Source: Ruminococcus sp.
GTDB lineage: Bacteria > Bacillota > Clostridia > Lachnospirales > Lachnospiraceae
DNA: 64,000 nt
Direction: 5' to 3'
Assembly (NCBI GenBank): GCA_013911065.1
Contig: JACERV010000007.1
Span: forward strand, 96,236 to 160,235
The position numbers and the translations under genes are program-made. The notes beneath the pieces are model-generated. The model was not told the origin of the DNA, did no database searches, and was given only the letters and a program-made list of their open reading frames with translations. Shown here piece by piece: positions 51,625 through 61,038 of the stretch. Each line of letters opens with the position of its first letter. Within the stretch, counting starts at the first letter, position 1.

Positions 51625-53224
51625 CTTGTTTCCCTCCATTCAGCCAGCTCCTGATCATTTGTGCAGAAATCTCAGGATTGTTTTCCGCAAATTCTCTTAC
51701 ATTTTCTCTCAATTCCCTGCTCTTTTCATTCTGCATTTGCAAAATTTCCGACTTCATAGTTTCCTCAGGAATCAGGAACTCTTCAAATGTGTCCTCTTCC
51801 TCGACTTCGGTGCTGCGTCTCTTCCGCCTTCTTCTGAGCAAAATTACAATCAGCAGAATTACAAGAAGAGCTATAACTGCCGCTGCTATAATAATTGGAA
51901 GATACTCTTTTACCGCATCAACAATATTAGTGGCTGCCGCCTCCTTGGTTTCTCCGTCTTTAGGTTCATAGAAGGGTGAGTTCACAATTGTAATTTTTTC
52001 CTTCCGGTCTGCCGCTGCAATTCCTGTTGCATTTCCAACAAGATCCAGAAGCTGGTTCATACTGATATTGCTGAGTGAATCGCTGTTGATTGCCACAGAT
52101 ACCGTTAAATCCTCCAGCACCCCGGGATCTAATGCACCCTGTTCCTTTACCTGATTTACAAGGTAATCCCTTGTGGCACTTTCACTCACTACAGTACCGT
52201 CAGCAGCATTTGTATCTGCATTATATTCTGTTTCGTCAGCATTGGTCTCCGTACCCGCCACACCGCCTGCAGTACCACTTCCATCTGTCACAGTCCTGCC
52301 GGTGGTTTCACTGGATACAATTCCTGTCTTATCCTTCTCATCAATTTTCTCCGGAGTATTATAAGTCGTTGTCTCACGGACAACCTTCTCCATGTTAACC
52401 TTGCCCCGGGCTGAAACCCGTATATTGTTATTCCCGAAAAATGGTTCTAAAACATTGATAACCTTTTTGGAAATCTGGGTTTCAATCAGTTGGGCAATCT
52501 CTTCTCCGGCATCTCCCGAACTTCCTGTTCCATCCTGATTTACCGAAACCTCAAACCCATTTCCATCAAACACAGATACATTTTCCATCTGCATATCGGG
52601 CACGCTCCTGGCAACCAGGCGCTGTATCGCTAAAGCCTGCTTCTCCGAAGGGGAATCACCATTTTCCATCGTAACAACAGCAGAAGCACTTGTCACCGAT
52701 TTATTCTCCGGGTCTGACAGAACATACTTCTCCTCATCAGCCAAAGCTATTGTTACTTTCGCATCTTTTACGCCGTCAAAAAGACGGATAGTAGCACCAA
52801 TACGATTCTGCAAATCATAAAGCTTATATGTCTGCTTCTCTGTATCAGTGGTCATTCCGCCCGCATTTTCTGTAAAAACATCATATGTAAAACCACTTTT
52901 AGGATATCCTTCATATGCCAGGTCAGCTCTGGTCTGGTCTGCTATATCTTCAGGAACAAGAATATTGCCGTTATCATTATACTGATATTCCACTCCTGAC
53001 TCTTGCAGCTTGCCCACAATCTGAGTCGCTTCCTCCTTGGTCACCCCGGAAAACAGCGTTGTGTATTCTTTATGATTCAAAATCAAAGCTATAATTACTG
53101 CAGCAGCTATGAGTGCAACCGCTCCTCCTGCGACCAGAACTTTTGTCTTTGTACTGTATTTGCCTAAAAATTGTTTTGCATCTTCTATTTTTAGTTTTAA
53201 TTTTTCCATGTTTTCAGCCAACAT
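51602..53224 (-). CDS. fliF: MS-ring protein FliF
   Basis: 540 residues. TM1 is at about 28-48, the periplasmic YscJ-like and FliF domains fill the centre (LVARSVPDMQMENVSVFDGN; GKVNMEKVV), and TM2 is at about 445-465 followed by an FliG-binding tail. It forms the MS ring. The start is not certain: an ATG five codons later is possible. Confidence 0.95.
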   Translation of the reverse strand: MLAENMEKLKLKIEDAKQFLGKYSTKTKVLVAGGAVALIAAAVIIALILNHKEYTTLFSGVTKEEATQIVGKLQESGVEYQYNDNGNILVPEDIADQTRADLAYEGYPKSGFTYDVFTENAGGMTTDTEKQTYKLYDLQNRIGATIRLFDGVKDAKVTIALADEEKYVLSDPENKSVTSASAVVTMENGDSPSEKQALAIQRLVARSVPDMQMENVSVFDGNGFEVSVNQDGTGSSGDAGEEIAQLIETQISKKVINVLEPFFGNNNIRVSARGKVNMEKVVRETTTYNTPEKIDEKDKTGIVSSETTGRTVTDGSGTAGGVAGTETNADETEYNADTNAADGTVVSESATRDYLVNQVKEQGALDPGVLEDLTVSVAINSDSLSNISMNQLLDLVGNATGIAAADRKEKITIVNSPFYEPKDGETKEAAATNIVDAVKEYLPIIIAAAVIALLVILLIVILLRRRRKRRSTEVEEEDTFEEFLIPEETMKSEILQMQNEKSRELRENVREFAENNPEISAQMIRSWLNGGKQDGSNSPE

Positions 53225-53242
53225 CCTTTATCTTTTTATTAC

Positions 53243-53548
53243 TTATAAACTGATCCTCATCAATTCATTATAAGACTCAACTGCCTTATTTCTTAGCTGA
53301 ACCAACATGTCTACAGACAACTGTGCTTCCGATGCTGCAATAGTCACAGTATGTACATCATCAATCTGTCCAGTTGACAACAGATACTGCTGTTGTTCCA
53401 GTTCCTTTTGTGTGTCGGTAACATCCTTCACTGCATTTTCAAAAATACCTTTAAAAATTCCAGCGCTGCTATTTTCCGTCTGAGCAGTCTTTCCCGTTTC
53501 TGCAAGACTCCCCCATAATTGTATTGGTGTAATAAACCCTGTCTCCAT
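53243..53548 (-). CDS. fliE: Hook-basal body complex protein FliE
   Basis: 101 residues from the ATG at 53548; a longer frame overlaps flgB and is unlikely. The conserved DVHTVTIAASEAQLSVDMLV and QLRNKAVESYNELMRI lie in the C-terminal half. FliE joins the MS ring to the rod. It directly follows flgB, with flgC missing between them. Confidence 0.93.
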   Translation of the reverse strand: METGFITPIQLWGSLAETGKTAQTENSSAGIFKGIFENAVKDVTDTQKELEQQQYLLSTGQIDDVHTVTIAASEAQLSVDMLVQLRNKAVESYNELMRISL

Positions 53549-53558
53549 CTTCTGCCTC

Positions 53559-53954
53559 CTACTGACCCTTAATTGCAGTTCTAAGTCTAGCAATGTCACT
53601 ATTTACTGAGCTCAATCCATATTGATACTGTAACGCGGTTCTGCTCATCTCAATTAACTGTACATCTGCATTCACGTTATTACCGTCCAATCTGGCAGAC
53701 TCACTTTTGGATTCCTGGACAGAGGTCTGCGCCCCTGAAATTGCTTTTTGAATCTGGGTCCGGTTTCCTGTCTCCATTGCCGCCTTCAGCCTGCTCTGGT
53801 AATTCTCCTCAAAAGTCACATATTTGGACTTATACCCCGGTGTGTCCACATTGGCAAGGTTATTTGATATAGCACCCTGCTTTTCCCACAGATAATCCAG
53901 CGATTTCGCTACCATAGAAATTGAATTACCCCAAAATCCATTGATACCTGACAT
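53559..53954 (-). CDS. flgB: Flagellar basal-body rod protein FlgB
   Basis: 131 residues from the ATG at 53954 (AAGGAGG six bases upstream). The rod signature AISNNLANVDTPGYKSKYV is present, with the C-terminal LIEMSRTALQYQYGLSSVNS. It is the first gene of the fla/che operon. The 96 bases upstream contain a TATAAT (54033-54038) on the minus strand but no matching -35 box, so the operon promoter is unresolved. Confidence 0.94.
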   Translation of the reverse strand: MSGINGFWGNSISMVAKSLDYLWEKQGAISNNLANVDTPGYKSKYVTFEENYQSRLKAAMETGNRTQIQKAISGAQTSVQESKSESARLDGNNVNADVQLIEMSRTALQYQYGLSSVNSDIARLRTAIKGQ

Positions 53955-54050
53955 GTTGTTCCTCCTTTTATTGCTCTGCCTCTGCAACAATTATTTTAAA
54001 ACAAAACTTGCTATTTATTGATATTTTTCGACATTATAAGTCAAAAAAAA

Positions 54051-56246
54051 TTAGCACACTATGAATTTTTCCTCAAAGTCATCTACCGGCATCGGCCTGT
54101 CAAATAAATATCCCTGCCCAAGTTCACATCCGTATCGTTTGAGAATTTCTTTCTGCGGTACAGTCTCAATTCCTTCTGCCACTGTATGTGTAAGCTTCAA
54201 ATCCCTGCACATATGTAATATATATTCTGTAATCGTTCTGGACTTTCCTTTGCTCTCTATCTTATCCACCAGACTTTTATCCAGCTTAATTTCATCAAAG
54301 TCCGCAATTGACAGAATCGCCAAATCGGAATACCGTGAGCCAAAATCATCCAAAGATATGGAGAATCCCATTCTTTGAAGCTCTCCCAGCAATTCACGCA
54401 ACTCATGACGTTCAAGCAGCCCCATGTTTTCAGTAATCTCTATCGTAATCAAATGGGGAGGTACCCTGTACCGGTCACAAATCATTCTCATTTTTTTCAC
54501 AATATCTTCTTCTGTCAGGGTAACTCTGGAAAAGTTCACGGAAATGTTCATAGATTCTATGCCTGATGACTTCCACTTCTTAATGAGACCGCACACACTC
54601 TCCAACATATACATATCAATGTAACGAATCAACCCTTCTGATTCATATCTGTCGATAAAAGCAATCGGAGGTACAATGCTTCCTTCTTCATCAATATATC
54701 TCACCAGTGCTTCTGCTCCTCCGATTTTTCCTGTTTTCAGGTTAATCTGAGGCTGCAGGTAAACCCGGAACCGATTATCACTAATCTCTTCTCTTAATTT
54801 TTCCGAAAGGACTGTCTGATACTTGCTCCTGGTTTCAATCTGCTTGCCGGTTTCCAGTCTCTCATTGTAATGGTTCATCTTCGCAAGACTCATCTTTTCA
54901 TTGGCAACGGAAATATGATATTCAATATCGTTCTCCCCGTCATAATAACTTGAACCCACGGACACCTGAAACTGGTCATCCCATTTTGCCCGCTCCGCGA
55001 GCTCTTTTACAATGTGTTCGAACGCAGCTTTATCCATATTTCTTCCAAAAGCCATGAATTCATCTTCTCCGATGCGGTAAACATCATCTCCAAAAAATGA
55101 TTTTAATACCTCCGCAGTGTGAATCAGCATGAAATCACCCCATTGGCGCCCATATGCATTGTTGATAGTACGCAGCCTGTCTATGTCTGCCACCAAAACT
55201 CCAAACCTGCAGAATTCATGTCTGCCCATCTGTGCCAGCCTGTCCAGATAACTTCTGCGGTTCCCTACTTCTGTGAGCTCATCCACATTACTCAGATAAA
55301 TAACCCGGTCTGCAAGCATCCGGTGTCTCATCTCATTTGTAAAAAACACCGCCGCAGATTTCAGAAAAACTGTTGTGTCAAGATTCTCCCGTGGATTACT
55401 CACTCCCAAAAGCCCAATAATTTTCCCTTCTGACTTCACTGGAACTATCATGAACTTCAGGATTCCCAATTCACGGAACCCCCTGTATTCTTCACCATCC
55501 TCCGGCACTACTTCTTCCAGGGAGACGAGAACCTTGTCTTTTTCCTTAGACAAACGATGTAAAAAGTCACGAACCTTCTCAAAGGAAATATCTTCCAGAA
55601 GGTTTACCATAGGCCTTTCTGTCGGCATACGCCACCGGAATGCATCTGACACGATTTCCTTATCAAGGTCAAACCACAGCGTATATGCACTTTCCGCCCT
55701 ATAATACCCCGCAACTACATACAAAAATTCTTCCGCTATACTGTCAAACTTTTCCTTCTTATCGTATTGATTCAAAATACCTGCGCATTTAACCAATGCT
55801 TTTTCAGCCGAAAGTTCTGCTTTCAGTCTGTTCTCCACCTCTTCCGTAATATCGGAAGAAATTCCCAGGTGAAATTTTTTTCCGTCACTTTTCACCAGCA
55901 AATCTTTACTTAGAAGGTGCTTTCCCATCTTCTTATTGAAGTATTTCCATACATAACTGCCTTCTGCAAACATATTGCGGGGACAAAAATCACAAGGACT
56001 TTCGTTACCCTGAAGAATTTGATAACAGGGCTTTTCAAACCATTCTTCTTTAGGAATGTTCCCCAAAGCATTTATTGCCTTCTTATTCAGATAATACAGC
56101 TTGTAATTTTCCAGACCCGAAAGATATATAATATCATTTCCTTCATCTAAAACCGAGGTTAAGACCTCTTGAAAGTCATTTCCCATACTTGCCCGTACTC
56201 CTTTGTATGTCGTACCATTTCCTGCTGTATTTCCAATTTTTGACAT
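54051..56246 (-). CDS. PAS-GAF-GGDEF-EAL cyclic-di-GMP phosphodiesterase-type protein
   Basis: 731 residues. An N-terminal PAS-like domain with Cys spaced C-x10-C-x2-C (CYQILQGNESPCDFCP) precedes a GAF-like region, then a GGDEF domain with the motif altered to RIGEDEF, and an EAL domain. The EAL residues look complete: GGAEALVRY, NVSFSRV, IEITEN, LDDFGSRYSD, IKLDKSLV, AEGIET and GQGYLF. It probably degrades c-di-GMP, with the GGDEF as a regulatory GTP-binding part. It has its own sigma-A promoter and lies just upstream of flgB, so it may link second-messenger level to the start of flagellar expression. Confidence 0.92.
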   Translation of the reverse strand: MSKIGNTAGNGTTYKGVRASMGNDFQEVLTSVLDEGNDIIYLSGLENYKLYYLNKKAINALGNIPKEEWFEKPCYQILQGNESPCDFCPRNMFAEGSYVWKYFNKKMGKHLLSKDLLVKSDGKKFHLGISSDITEEVENRLKAELSAEKALVKCAGILNQYDKKEKFDSIAEEFLYVVAGYYRAESAYTLWFDLDKEIVSDAFRWRMPTERPMVNLLEDISFEKVRDFLHRLSKEKDKVLVSLEEVVPEDGEEYRGFRELGILKFMIVPVKSEGKIIGLLGVSNPRENLDTTVFLKSAAVFFTNEMRHRMLADRVIYLSNVDELTEVGNRRSYLDRLAQMGRHEFCRFGVLVADIDRLRTINNAYGRQWGDFMLIHTAEVLKSFFGDDVYRIGEDEFMAFGRNMDKAAFEHIVKELAERAKWDDQFQVSVGSSYYDGENDIEYHISVANEKMSLAKMNHYNERLETGKQIETRSKYQTVLSEKLREEISDNRFRVYLQPQINLKTGKIGGAEALVRYIDEEGSIVPPIAFIDRYESEGLIRYIDMYMLESVCGLIKKWKSSGIESMNISVNFSRVTLTEEDIVKKMRMICDRYRVPPHLITIEITENMGLLERHELRELLGELQRMGFSISLDDFGSRYSDLAILSIADFDEIKLDKSLVDKIESKGKSRTITEYILHMCRDLKLTHTVAEGIETVPQKEILKRYGCELGQGYLFDRPMPVDDFEEKFIVC

Positions 56247-56266
56247 GATCACTCCGTCACATACAA

Positions 56267-56295
56267 ATTTTACTACATATCACTTTAGTAATCAA
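56267..56295 (-). promoter_or_regulatory. Sigma-A promoter of the GGDEF-EAL gene
   Basis: TTGATT (56290-56295) and TAAAAT (56267-56272) are 17 bases apart on the minus strand. The leader would be only about 15 bases. The upstream 56300-56426 stretch has several short inverted repeats (TATCCA/TGGATA, ATTCCA/TGGAAT) but no clear U-tract. Confidence 0.65.
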
Positions 56296-56426
56296 GCCCA
56301 AATCTGAAATTATATGCCATTTTTAGCATCTTTTGCTATCATTTAAAATACATTTAACATTCCAGCTTATGGAAAAGCATGTATGGAATAGATGTTTTTA
56401 TGTATCCAATTTTATGGATATAAGTA

Positions 56427-56711
56427 TTATTCCTTTTCCTCTCCGGGAAGATAATTTAAGAAGTAAATGTAAATGTCTACAATTGCCTGATACAGCTCTT
56501 CCGGGATTTCTGCCCCCAGCTCCAATTGGGTCAGCATCGTTGCCAGAGAATTGTCCTCATAAACGGGTACCCCGTTTTCCTTTGCAATCTCAATCATTTT
56601 TTCCGCCATATACCCTATGCCGGATGCCACAATAACCGGAGATGCCTGCTTATTTTCATCATAAGTCAACGCAACCGCCTTCTGATTAAGTAATTCCTTA
56701 AATTCTGACAT
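56427..56711 (-). CDS. flhX: FlhB C-terminal domain paralogue FlhX (YlqH-like)
   Basis: 94 residues from the ATG at 56711. It corresponds to the part of FlhB after the NPTH cleavage site: KAVALTYDENKQASPVIVAS, AEKMIEIAKENGVPVYEDNS and LATMLTQLELGAEIPEEL. There is no membrane helix and no NPTH. FlhX can partly replace the cleaved FlhB C-domain in other bacteria. It overlaps the upstream YlqG-like gene by 14 bases, as ylqG-ylqH do in Bacillus. Confidence 0.92.
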   Translation of the reverse strand: MSEFKELLNQKAVALTYDENKQASPVIVASGIGYMAEKMIEIAKENGVPVYEDNSLATMLTQLELGAEIPEELYQAIVDIYIYFLNYLPGEEKE

Positions 56712-58125
56712 TGACCGAATTCTTCCTTTCAAATATTTTAGGAAATGCGTCTGATATTGCTATGGACTCCTGACCAGTTTCTACAAATAATTCTTCCGCC
56801 CTGATTCCATTTTCCGTCATAATTTTCGTAATGTCTTCTGTGATTTTACGGCTCTTATCACCCAGCTTTTCCGGACAGTTCAACTGCATTCTGATGTTTC
56901 CGTCCTGATAAACAAAGTACATATCAAAAAAGCCCACATCTTCAATATCAAACTTAACGAGACCCTGCACCGCTCTTTTTCCCGGCTCCTTCTGTTCTCC
57001 CTGCCCCTGGGCATCAGGGTCCACCCACATTTCAGCAAACATGAGACGCCCTCCCACCTGCAGCGGAAGCATCATATGCAGTACCGGCATATAAACACTT
57101 TCATTAAGCAGTATGGACTGCATGAGATTTTGAAACACAGCTTTCTGTTCTATTCCCGCTTCCCCTGCCATGCCAGCCCGGACCAGTTCGGTAAACTTAT
57201 TCATCCACTGATTCTCTTTTGAAACCTTTTCAAACTCAGTATTTGCCAGCACCTGAAACAGGACAGATGATTCAAACCCCTGAAAATATTTCTGCATCCC
57301 CGGATACCGCAGCAGTTGTTCAAAGGAATCCAAAACCCTGTCCGGCATTCCGTTCTCACAGCGTGCGGCATAGGACGCCAGAAGTGCCGCCAAATCCCTC
57401 ATGCTGCCTCTCTCATGACTCCGTGATATGTAAAGGTTCAAAAAAGGCAGAACCTGTCCGCGGATTGTCTCCAGATTCTCCCTCATCTCTTTGCCGGGTG
57501 CATTATAATTAATTTGTCCTTCCAGTTGTTCCAGCCGCTCCCTTCCATCGGGATACATCTGTCCTTTTATCTGGTTCAGTGTCTGACGGATATTTTCCAT
57601 AAGGTGGGGTGTCTCTGCCATGTCTGTATACCGCCTCAGAAAGTCGAGGATTCCCGCCTTAAGCTCCAGAGGGCTGTTTGAATTCATCACCTGCCTGAAC
57701 AGTGAAAAAAAGGCCCCGCTGAAACGGACAGCAGCATTATTCTGTCCTTTCAGCAATCCCGGCAGCTCCTGAGGACGCACTTCTATCATATGAAGAAACT
57801 CAGCCAGATTCTTTGCAAAATCTTCCCCCAGTCCTGACTGAGCCAGTGTACCCATGCCTCTCATAAATAACTTCGAAAATTCCTCAGCCATCGCAGGGCT
57901 TTCCTTCATCTGCTGGAGAAAGGTGCCATAATTTGATTCATACTGGAATTTCAGCCCCACATCCTGCCCCTGTGCAGAATCACTTCTGGCATCCGGCTTC
58001 ATGACTCTTTCCGGATTCACCTGTCCCTGAATAGATGGATCCGTAGTCTTTACAGGATTTGCTCTTACCTGGTTTGAATTGTCGTATCCGGTCATCGGAG
58101 TCGTGACTTTTAAAATATTTGACAT
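56698..58125 (-). CDS. FliK/YlqG-like protein
   Basis: 475 residues from the ATG at 58125, with AGGTG just upstream; longer frames lack a site. The long helical N-terminal and central part carries many Leu and Met residues. The last 130 residues form a beta-rich domain (MMLPLQVGGRLMFAEMWVDP; VQGLVKFDIEDVGFFDMYFV; QLNCPEKLGDKSRKI) that resembles the C-terminal domain of hook-length control proteins and Bacillus YlqG. Coupled to flhX. A substrate-switching role is inferred from the pairing with an FlhB C-domain paralogue. Confidence 0.7.
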   Translation of the reverse strand: MSNILKVTTPMTGYDNSNQVRANPVKTTDPSIQGQVNPERVMKPDARSDSAQGQDVGLKFQYESNYGTFLQQMKESPAMAEEFSKLFMRGMGTLAQSGLGEDFAKNLAEFLHMIEVRPQELPGLLKGQNNAAVRFSGAFFSLFRQVMNSNSPLELKAGILDFLRRYTDMAETPHLMENIRQTLNQIKGQMYPDGRERLEQLEGQINYNAPGKEMRENLETIRGQVLPFLNLYISRSHERGSMRDLAALLASYAARCENGMPDRVLDSFEQLLRYPGMQKYFQGFESSVLFQVLANTEFEKVSKENQWMNKFTELVRAGMAGEAGIEQKAVFQNLMQSILLNESVYMPVLHMMLPLQVGGRLMFAEMWVDPDAQGQGEQKEPGKRAVQGLVKFDIEDVGFFDMYFVYQDGNIRMQLNCPEKLGDKSRKITEDITKIMTENGIRAEELFVETGQESIAISDAFPKIFERKNSVNVRI

Positions 58126-58142
58126 TTTTTCACCTACCGTAA

Positions 58143-58169
58143 TTATTTTTCTGTCTTTTTTGTCGATAT
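58143..58169 (+). promoter_or_regulatory. Sigma-28 promoter of cheA-cheW-cheB
   Basis: TTAT (58143-58146), a 15-base spacer and GTCGATAT (58162-58169) match the pattern seen before flgM and fliC. Seven bases further on lies an extended -10 (TGT-TATAAT, 58173-58181) without a -35, a possible second sigma-A start. The leader is about 125 bases. Confidence 0.65.
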
Positions 58170-58301
58170 ATATGTTATAATGGGCGTATGTGTATAATGA
58201 ATGATTCATTTTTTGTCCCAAAACATGTTAAGAGTACATTACCACACATTCCCTTCTGTTTGCAATATTTTTAACAAATATAAAATAAGGCGGTGCAAAT
58301 T

Positions 58302-60365
58302 ATGGATAATACTACAGATAGCTTGCTCGAGACTTTTCTATTTGAGACAAACTCTCTTTTAGAGCAACTAGATGAAAGGCTTATTAATGCAGAAAAGGCT
58401 GGCAGCTTCACGGAAGATGACGTAAATGAAATTTTTCGAAGTATGCACACAATCAAAGGTTCTTCTGCCATGTTGGAGTTTCACTCTTTAATGGAGGTAT
58501 CTCATCACATCGAAGACCTCTTTTTTTACATACGTGAGAACGGAATGGATGCTTTAGATGACGAGCAGAAAAGTGACCTTTTTGACCTAATGTTTAAATC
58601 CATGGACAGGCTCAGAGACGATATCGTCCGTGTAGAAAATAGTCAACCTCTCGATGCAGATATTACAGACTTTATAAACGAGATCAATGGTTTTCTGAAA
58701 AGAATTCAAAAAGCAGGAGAAGCCGGTGTATCCGCATCCTCTCTCACTGCTTCTGGGGGCAATCTTTCCCCGGGTATCCAGTACAAAACAGATGCACCTT
58801 ATCTGCTCCAGGTTTTCTTTGAACCTGACTGTGGTATGGAGAATCTTCGTTCTTTCATGCTGGTAACCGCACTGGAAGAAAAGGATTTGTCATTTCAGTT
58901 TTTCCCGGAAGATGTGGAGACAAATTCACAGACCAAGACCATCATTGCAGAAAATGGCTTTATACTCGCATTTGCTTCCCAAGAGGATGCAGAAAGTGCA
59001 ATCCGGGTTCTAAAGAATACAAGCAACATCCATACATATGAATTAATCCCGAATGCAACTGAAGCACAGAAATCAGAGACATCCCCGACAGATACGGAGC
59101 ATGAAAAAAGCCCCCAGACTGCTGCTGCCGCAGGCACCCAGCCTTCCGGTGCTTCTGCCACGCTTCCGTCTCATGCAAAGCAAAGCTTAATCAGTGTAAA
59201 CCTGAGCAAGCTGGACAAGCTGATGGCAGTCGTTGGTGAGATTGTTATTACCGAATCTATGGTAATTGCCTCCCCTGAACTGCAAAATGTAAAGCTGGAT
59301 AATTTCCTGAAGTCAGCACGCCAGCTACGCAAGCTGACCGATGACCTGCAGGATATTGCAATGTCCCTGAGAATCGTTTCCGTTTCCAGTGTATTCCAGA
59401 AAATGAACCGTATTGTCCGGGATATGAAGAAGACATTAAATAAGGATGTCCGTCTGACAATCATCGGAGAGGATACGGAAGTAGATAAGACCATTGTGGA
59501 CAGCATTTCAGATCCGATTATGCACATTGTCCGCAACTCTATGGATCACGGAATTGAAGATGATGTACAGGACAGACTGGATGCCGGAAAAGATGCACAG
59601 GCAGAGATTATCCTTACTGCAAAGCATACAGGAAGCGAAGTCATCATTTCAGTAGAGGACGACGGCAAGGGTATGGATACGGCTGCCATCCTCGCAAAAG
59701 CAAACCGTGCCGGTCTTTTAACAAAACCGGAGGAGGAATATTCCAGAAAAGAAATTCTTTCTCTGCTTATGCTTCCAGGATTTTCCACCAACTCCGAAGT
59801 TACCGAATTCTCAGGCAGAGGAGTGGGGCTGGATGTTGTCCGCAAGAATGTGGAAGCAATTGGCGGTGTGATCAGTATTACCAGTGAAAAGGGCAAAGGA
59901 AGCTGTACGACCCTGAAGCTTCCGCTGACACTTGCAATTGTGGACGGTATGGAAATCTCCATAGGAGGAAACATATTTACAATTCCCATTGCCAATATCA
60001 GACAGTCCTTTAAAGCTACAAATGAGGACATCATTTTAGACGCTTCCGGTCATGAGATTATAAAATGCATGGATGAATTCTTCCCTATTGTCCGCATCCG
60101 CGATTTATTCCAGATGCAGGACGGGTTCACTGATCTAAGTGAAGGTATTATTATGTGGGTAGAGGCAAGTGACAAATCCTACTGTATCTTCGTAGACCAG
60201 CTAATCGGGGAGCAGCAGGTTGTGGTTAAGCCATTTCCGCCATACCTTAATAACTTTAACATTAAGCGCTCCGGCATCAGCGGCTGTACTGTTCTTGGCG
60301 ATGGTAACATCAGCATCATTTTAGATGTTGCCAACATGTATACTGCCGCGCAGGAGATGTTTTAG
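58302..60365 (+). CDS. cheA: Chemotaxis histidine kinase CheA
   Basis: 687 residues from the ATG at 58302, preceded by AAGGCGG. P1 has the phospho-His in MHTIKGSSAML near residue 48, a CheY-binding P2 lies at about 165-255, P3 dimerisation at about 295-355, and the P4 ATPase has HIVRNSMDHGIE, DDGKGMD and GRGVGLDVV. P5 is the CheW-like domain at the C-terminus. It phosphorylates CheY and CheB. It is on the plus strand, unlike the fla/che operon. Confidence 0.97.
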   Translation: MDNTTDSLLETFLFETNSLLEQLDERLINAEKAGSFTEDDVNEIFRSMHTIKGSSAMLEFHSLMEVSHHIEDLFFYIRENGMDALDDEQKSDLFDLMFKSMDRLRDDIVRVENSQPLDADITDFINEINGFLKRIQKAGEAGVSASSLTASGGNLSPGIQYKTDAPYLLQVFFEPDCGMENLRSFMLVTALEEKDLSFQFFPEDVETNSQTKTIIAENGFILAFASQEDAESAIRVLKNTSNIHTYELIPNATEAQKSETSPTDTEHEKSPQTAAAAGTQPSGASATLPSHAKQSLISVNLSKLDKLMAVVGEIVITESMVIASPELQNVKLDNFLKSARQLRKLTDDLQDIAMSLRIVSVSSVFQKMNRIVRDMKKTLNKDVRLTIIGEDTEVDKTIVDSISDPIMHIVRNSMDHGIEDDVQDRLDAGKDAQAEIILTAKHTGSEVIISVEDDGKGMDTAAILAKANRAGLLTKPEEEYSRKEILSLLMLPGFSTNSEVTEFSGRGVGLDVVRKNVEAIGGVISITSEKGKGSCTTLKLPLTLAIVDGMEISIGGNIFTIPIANIRQSFKATNEDIILDASGHEIIKCMDEFFPIVRIRDLFQMQDGFTDLSEGIIMWVEASDKSYCIFVDQLIGEQQVVVKPFPPYLNNFNIKRSGISGCTVLGDGNISIILDVANMYTAAQEMF

Positions 60366-60448
60366 ACAACGTTCATGCAGAGCATATGACCCACGCACCG
60401 CAGTAAGTGTGCCGGGGCGTACTTGATAAAATGATTGGAGGTTTGATT

Positions 60449-60907
60449 ATGTCAGACACAGCAGTGGTAAATAATATAGAAGAAGTGCAGGAAGAAACTG
60501 CCCGTTTTCTTACTTTCACATCGGACAATCTGGTTTTCGGAGTCAGTACAGACAACGTAATTGAGATTATTACAAATTATATGATTCGTCCTCTTCCAAT
60601 GGTACCGGATTACATTCGCGGGGTTATCAATCTCCGCGGGCAGATTATTCCGGTTATGGATATGAGACTCAGGCTTGGTAAGCCTTTTATGGAATATACT
60701 TCCTCCACTTGTATCATTATTCTGGAGATAGACTCCATCCGCATCGGAATTGTGGTAGATTCTGTTTTACAGGTGCAGAATATCAACACCAGCCTTGCAT
60801 CACCGATCCCTATTGAGAACCGTCAGGAGCTTACAAATTTTATGCTTTCCCTGGATGACGGCACTGTAGTTCTTTTTCTGGATTGCGAAGCAATTATCAG
60901 GGCTTAG
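60449..60907 (+). CDS. cheW: Chemotaxis coupling protein CheW
   Basis: 152 residues from the ATG at 60449, chosen for GGAGG eight bases upstream. The conserved CheW stretch FGVSTDNVIEIITNYMIRPL and the VIPVMDMRLRLGKP part are present. It links receptors to CheA. It follows cheA in the same operon. Confidence 0.95.
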   Translation: MSDTAVVNNIEEVQEETARFLTFTSDNLVFGVSTDNVIEIITNYMIRPLPMVPDYIRGVINLRGQIIPVMDMRLRLGKPFMEYTSSTCIIILEIDSIRIGIVVDSVLQVQNINTSLASPIPIENRQELTNFMLSLDDGTVVLFLDCEAIIRA

Positions 60908-60973
60908 TTTACCTGTTCGCGCTTCTGTTCCCATAAAAATTTTCAAAAATATAAAATGCTTTACAAATACTTA

Positions 60974-61012
60974 TTGCCTGTCACTTATCAGAGATGATAA
61001 GACGGCAGGCAA
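60974..61012 (+). promoter_or_regulatory. Stem-loop between cheW and cheB
   Basis: TTGCCTGTC (60974-60982) pairs with GGCAGGCAA (61004-61012), and an inner stem CTTATC/GATAAG surrounds an AGAGAT loop: 15 pairs in total. There is no U-tract. It ends 27 bases before the cheB start, so it could protect, process or regulate the message. Confidence 0.55.
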
Positions 61013-61038
61013 TTAAACTGATTGGAAAGGAGCTCATC

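Noticed and set aside
54033..54038. TATAAT before flgB as the fla/che operon promoter.
   Set aside because: No -35 match at 16-18 bases, so it is mentioned with flgB but not called as a promoter.
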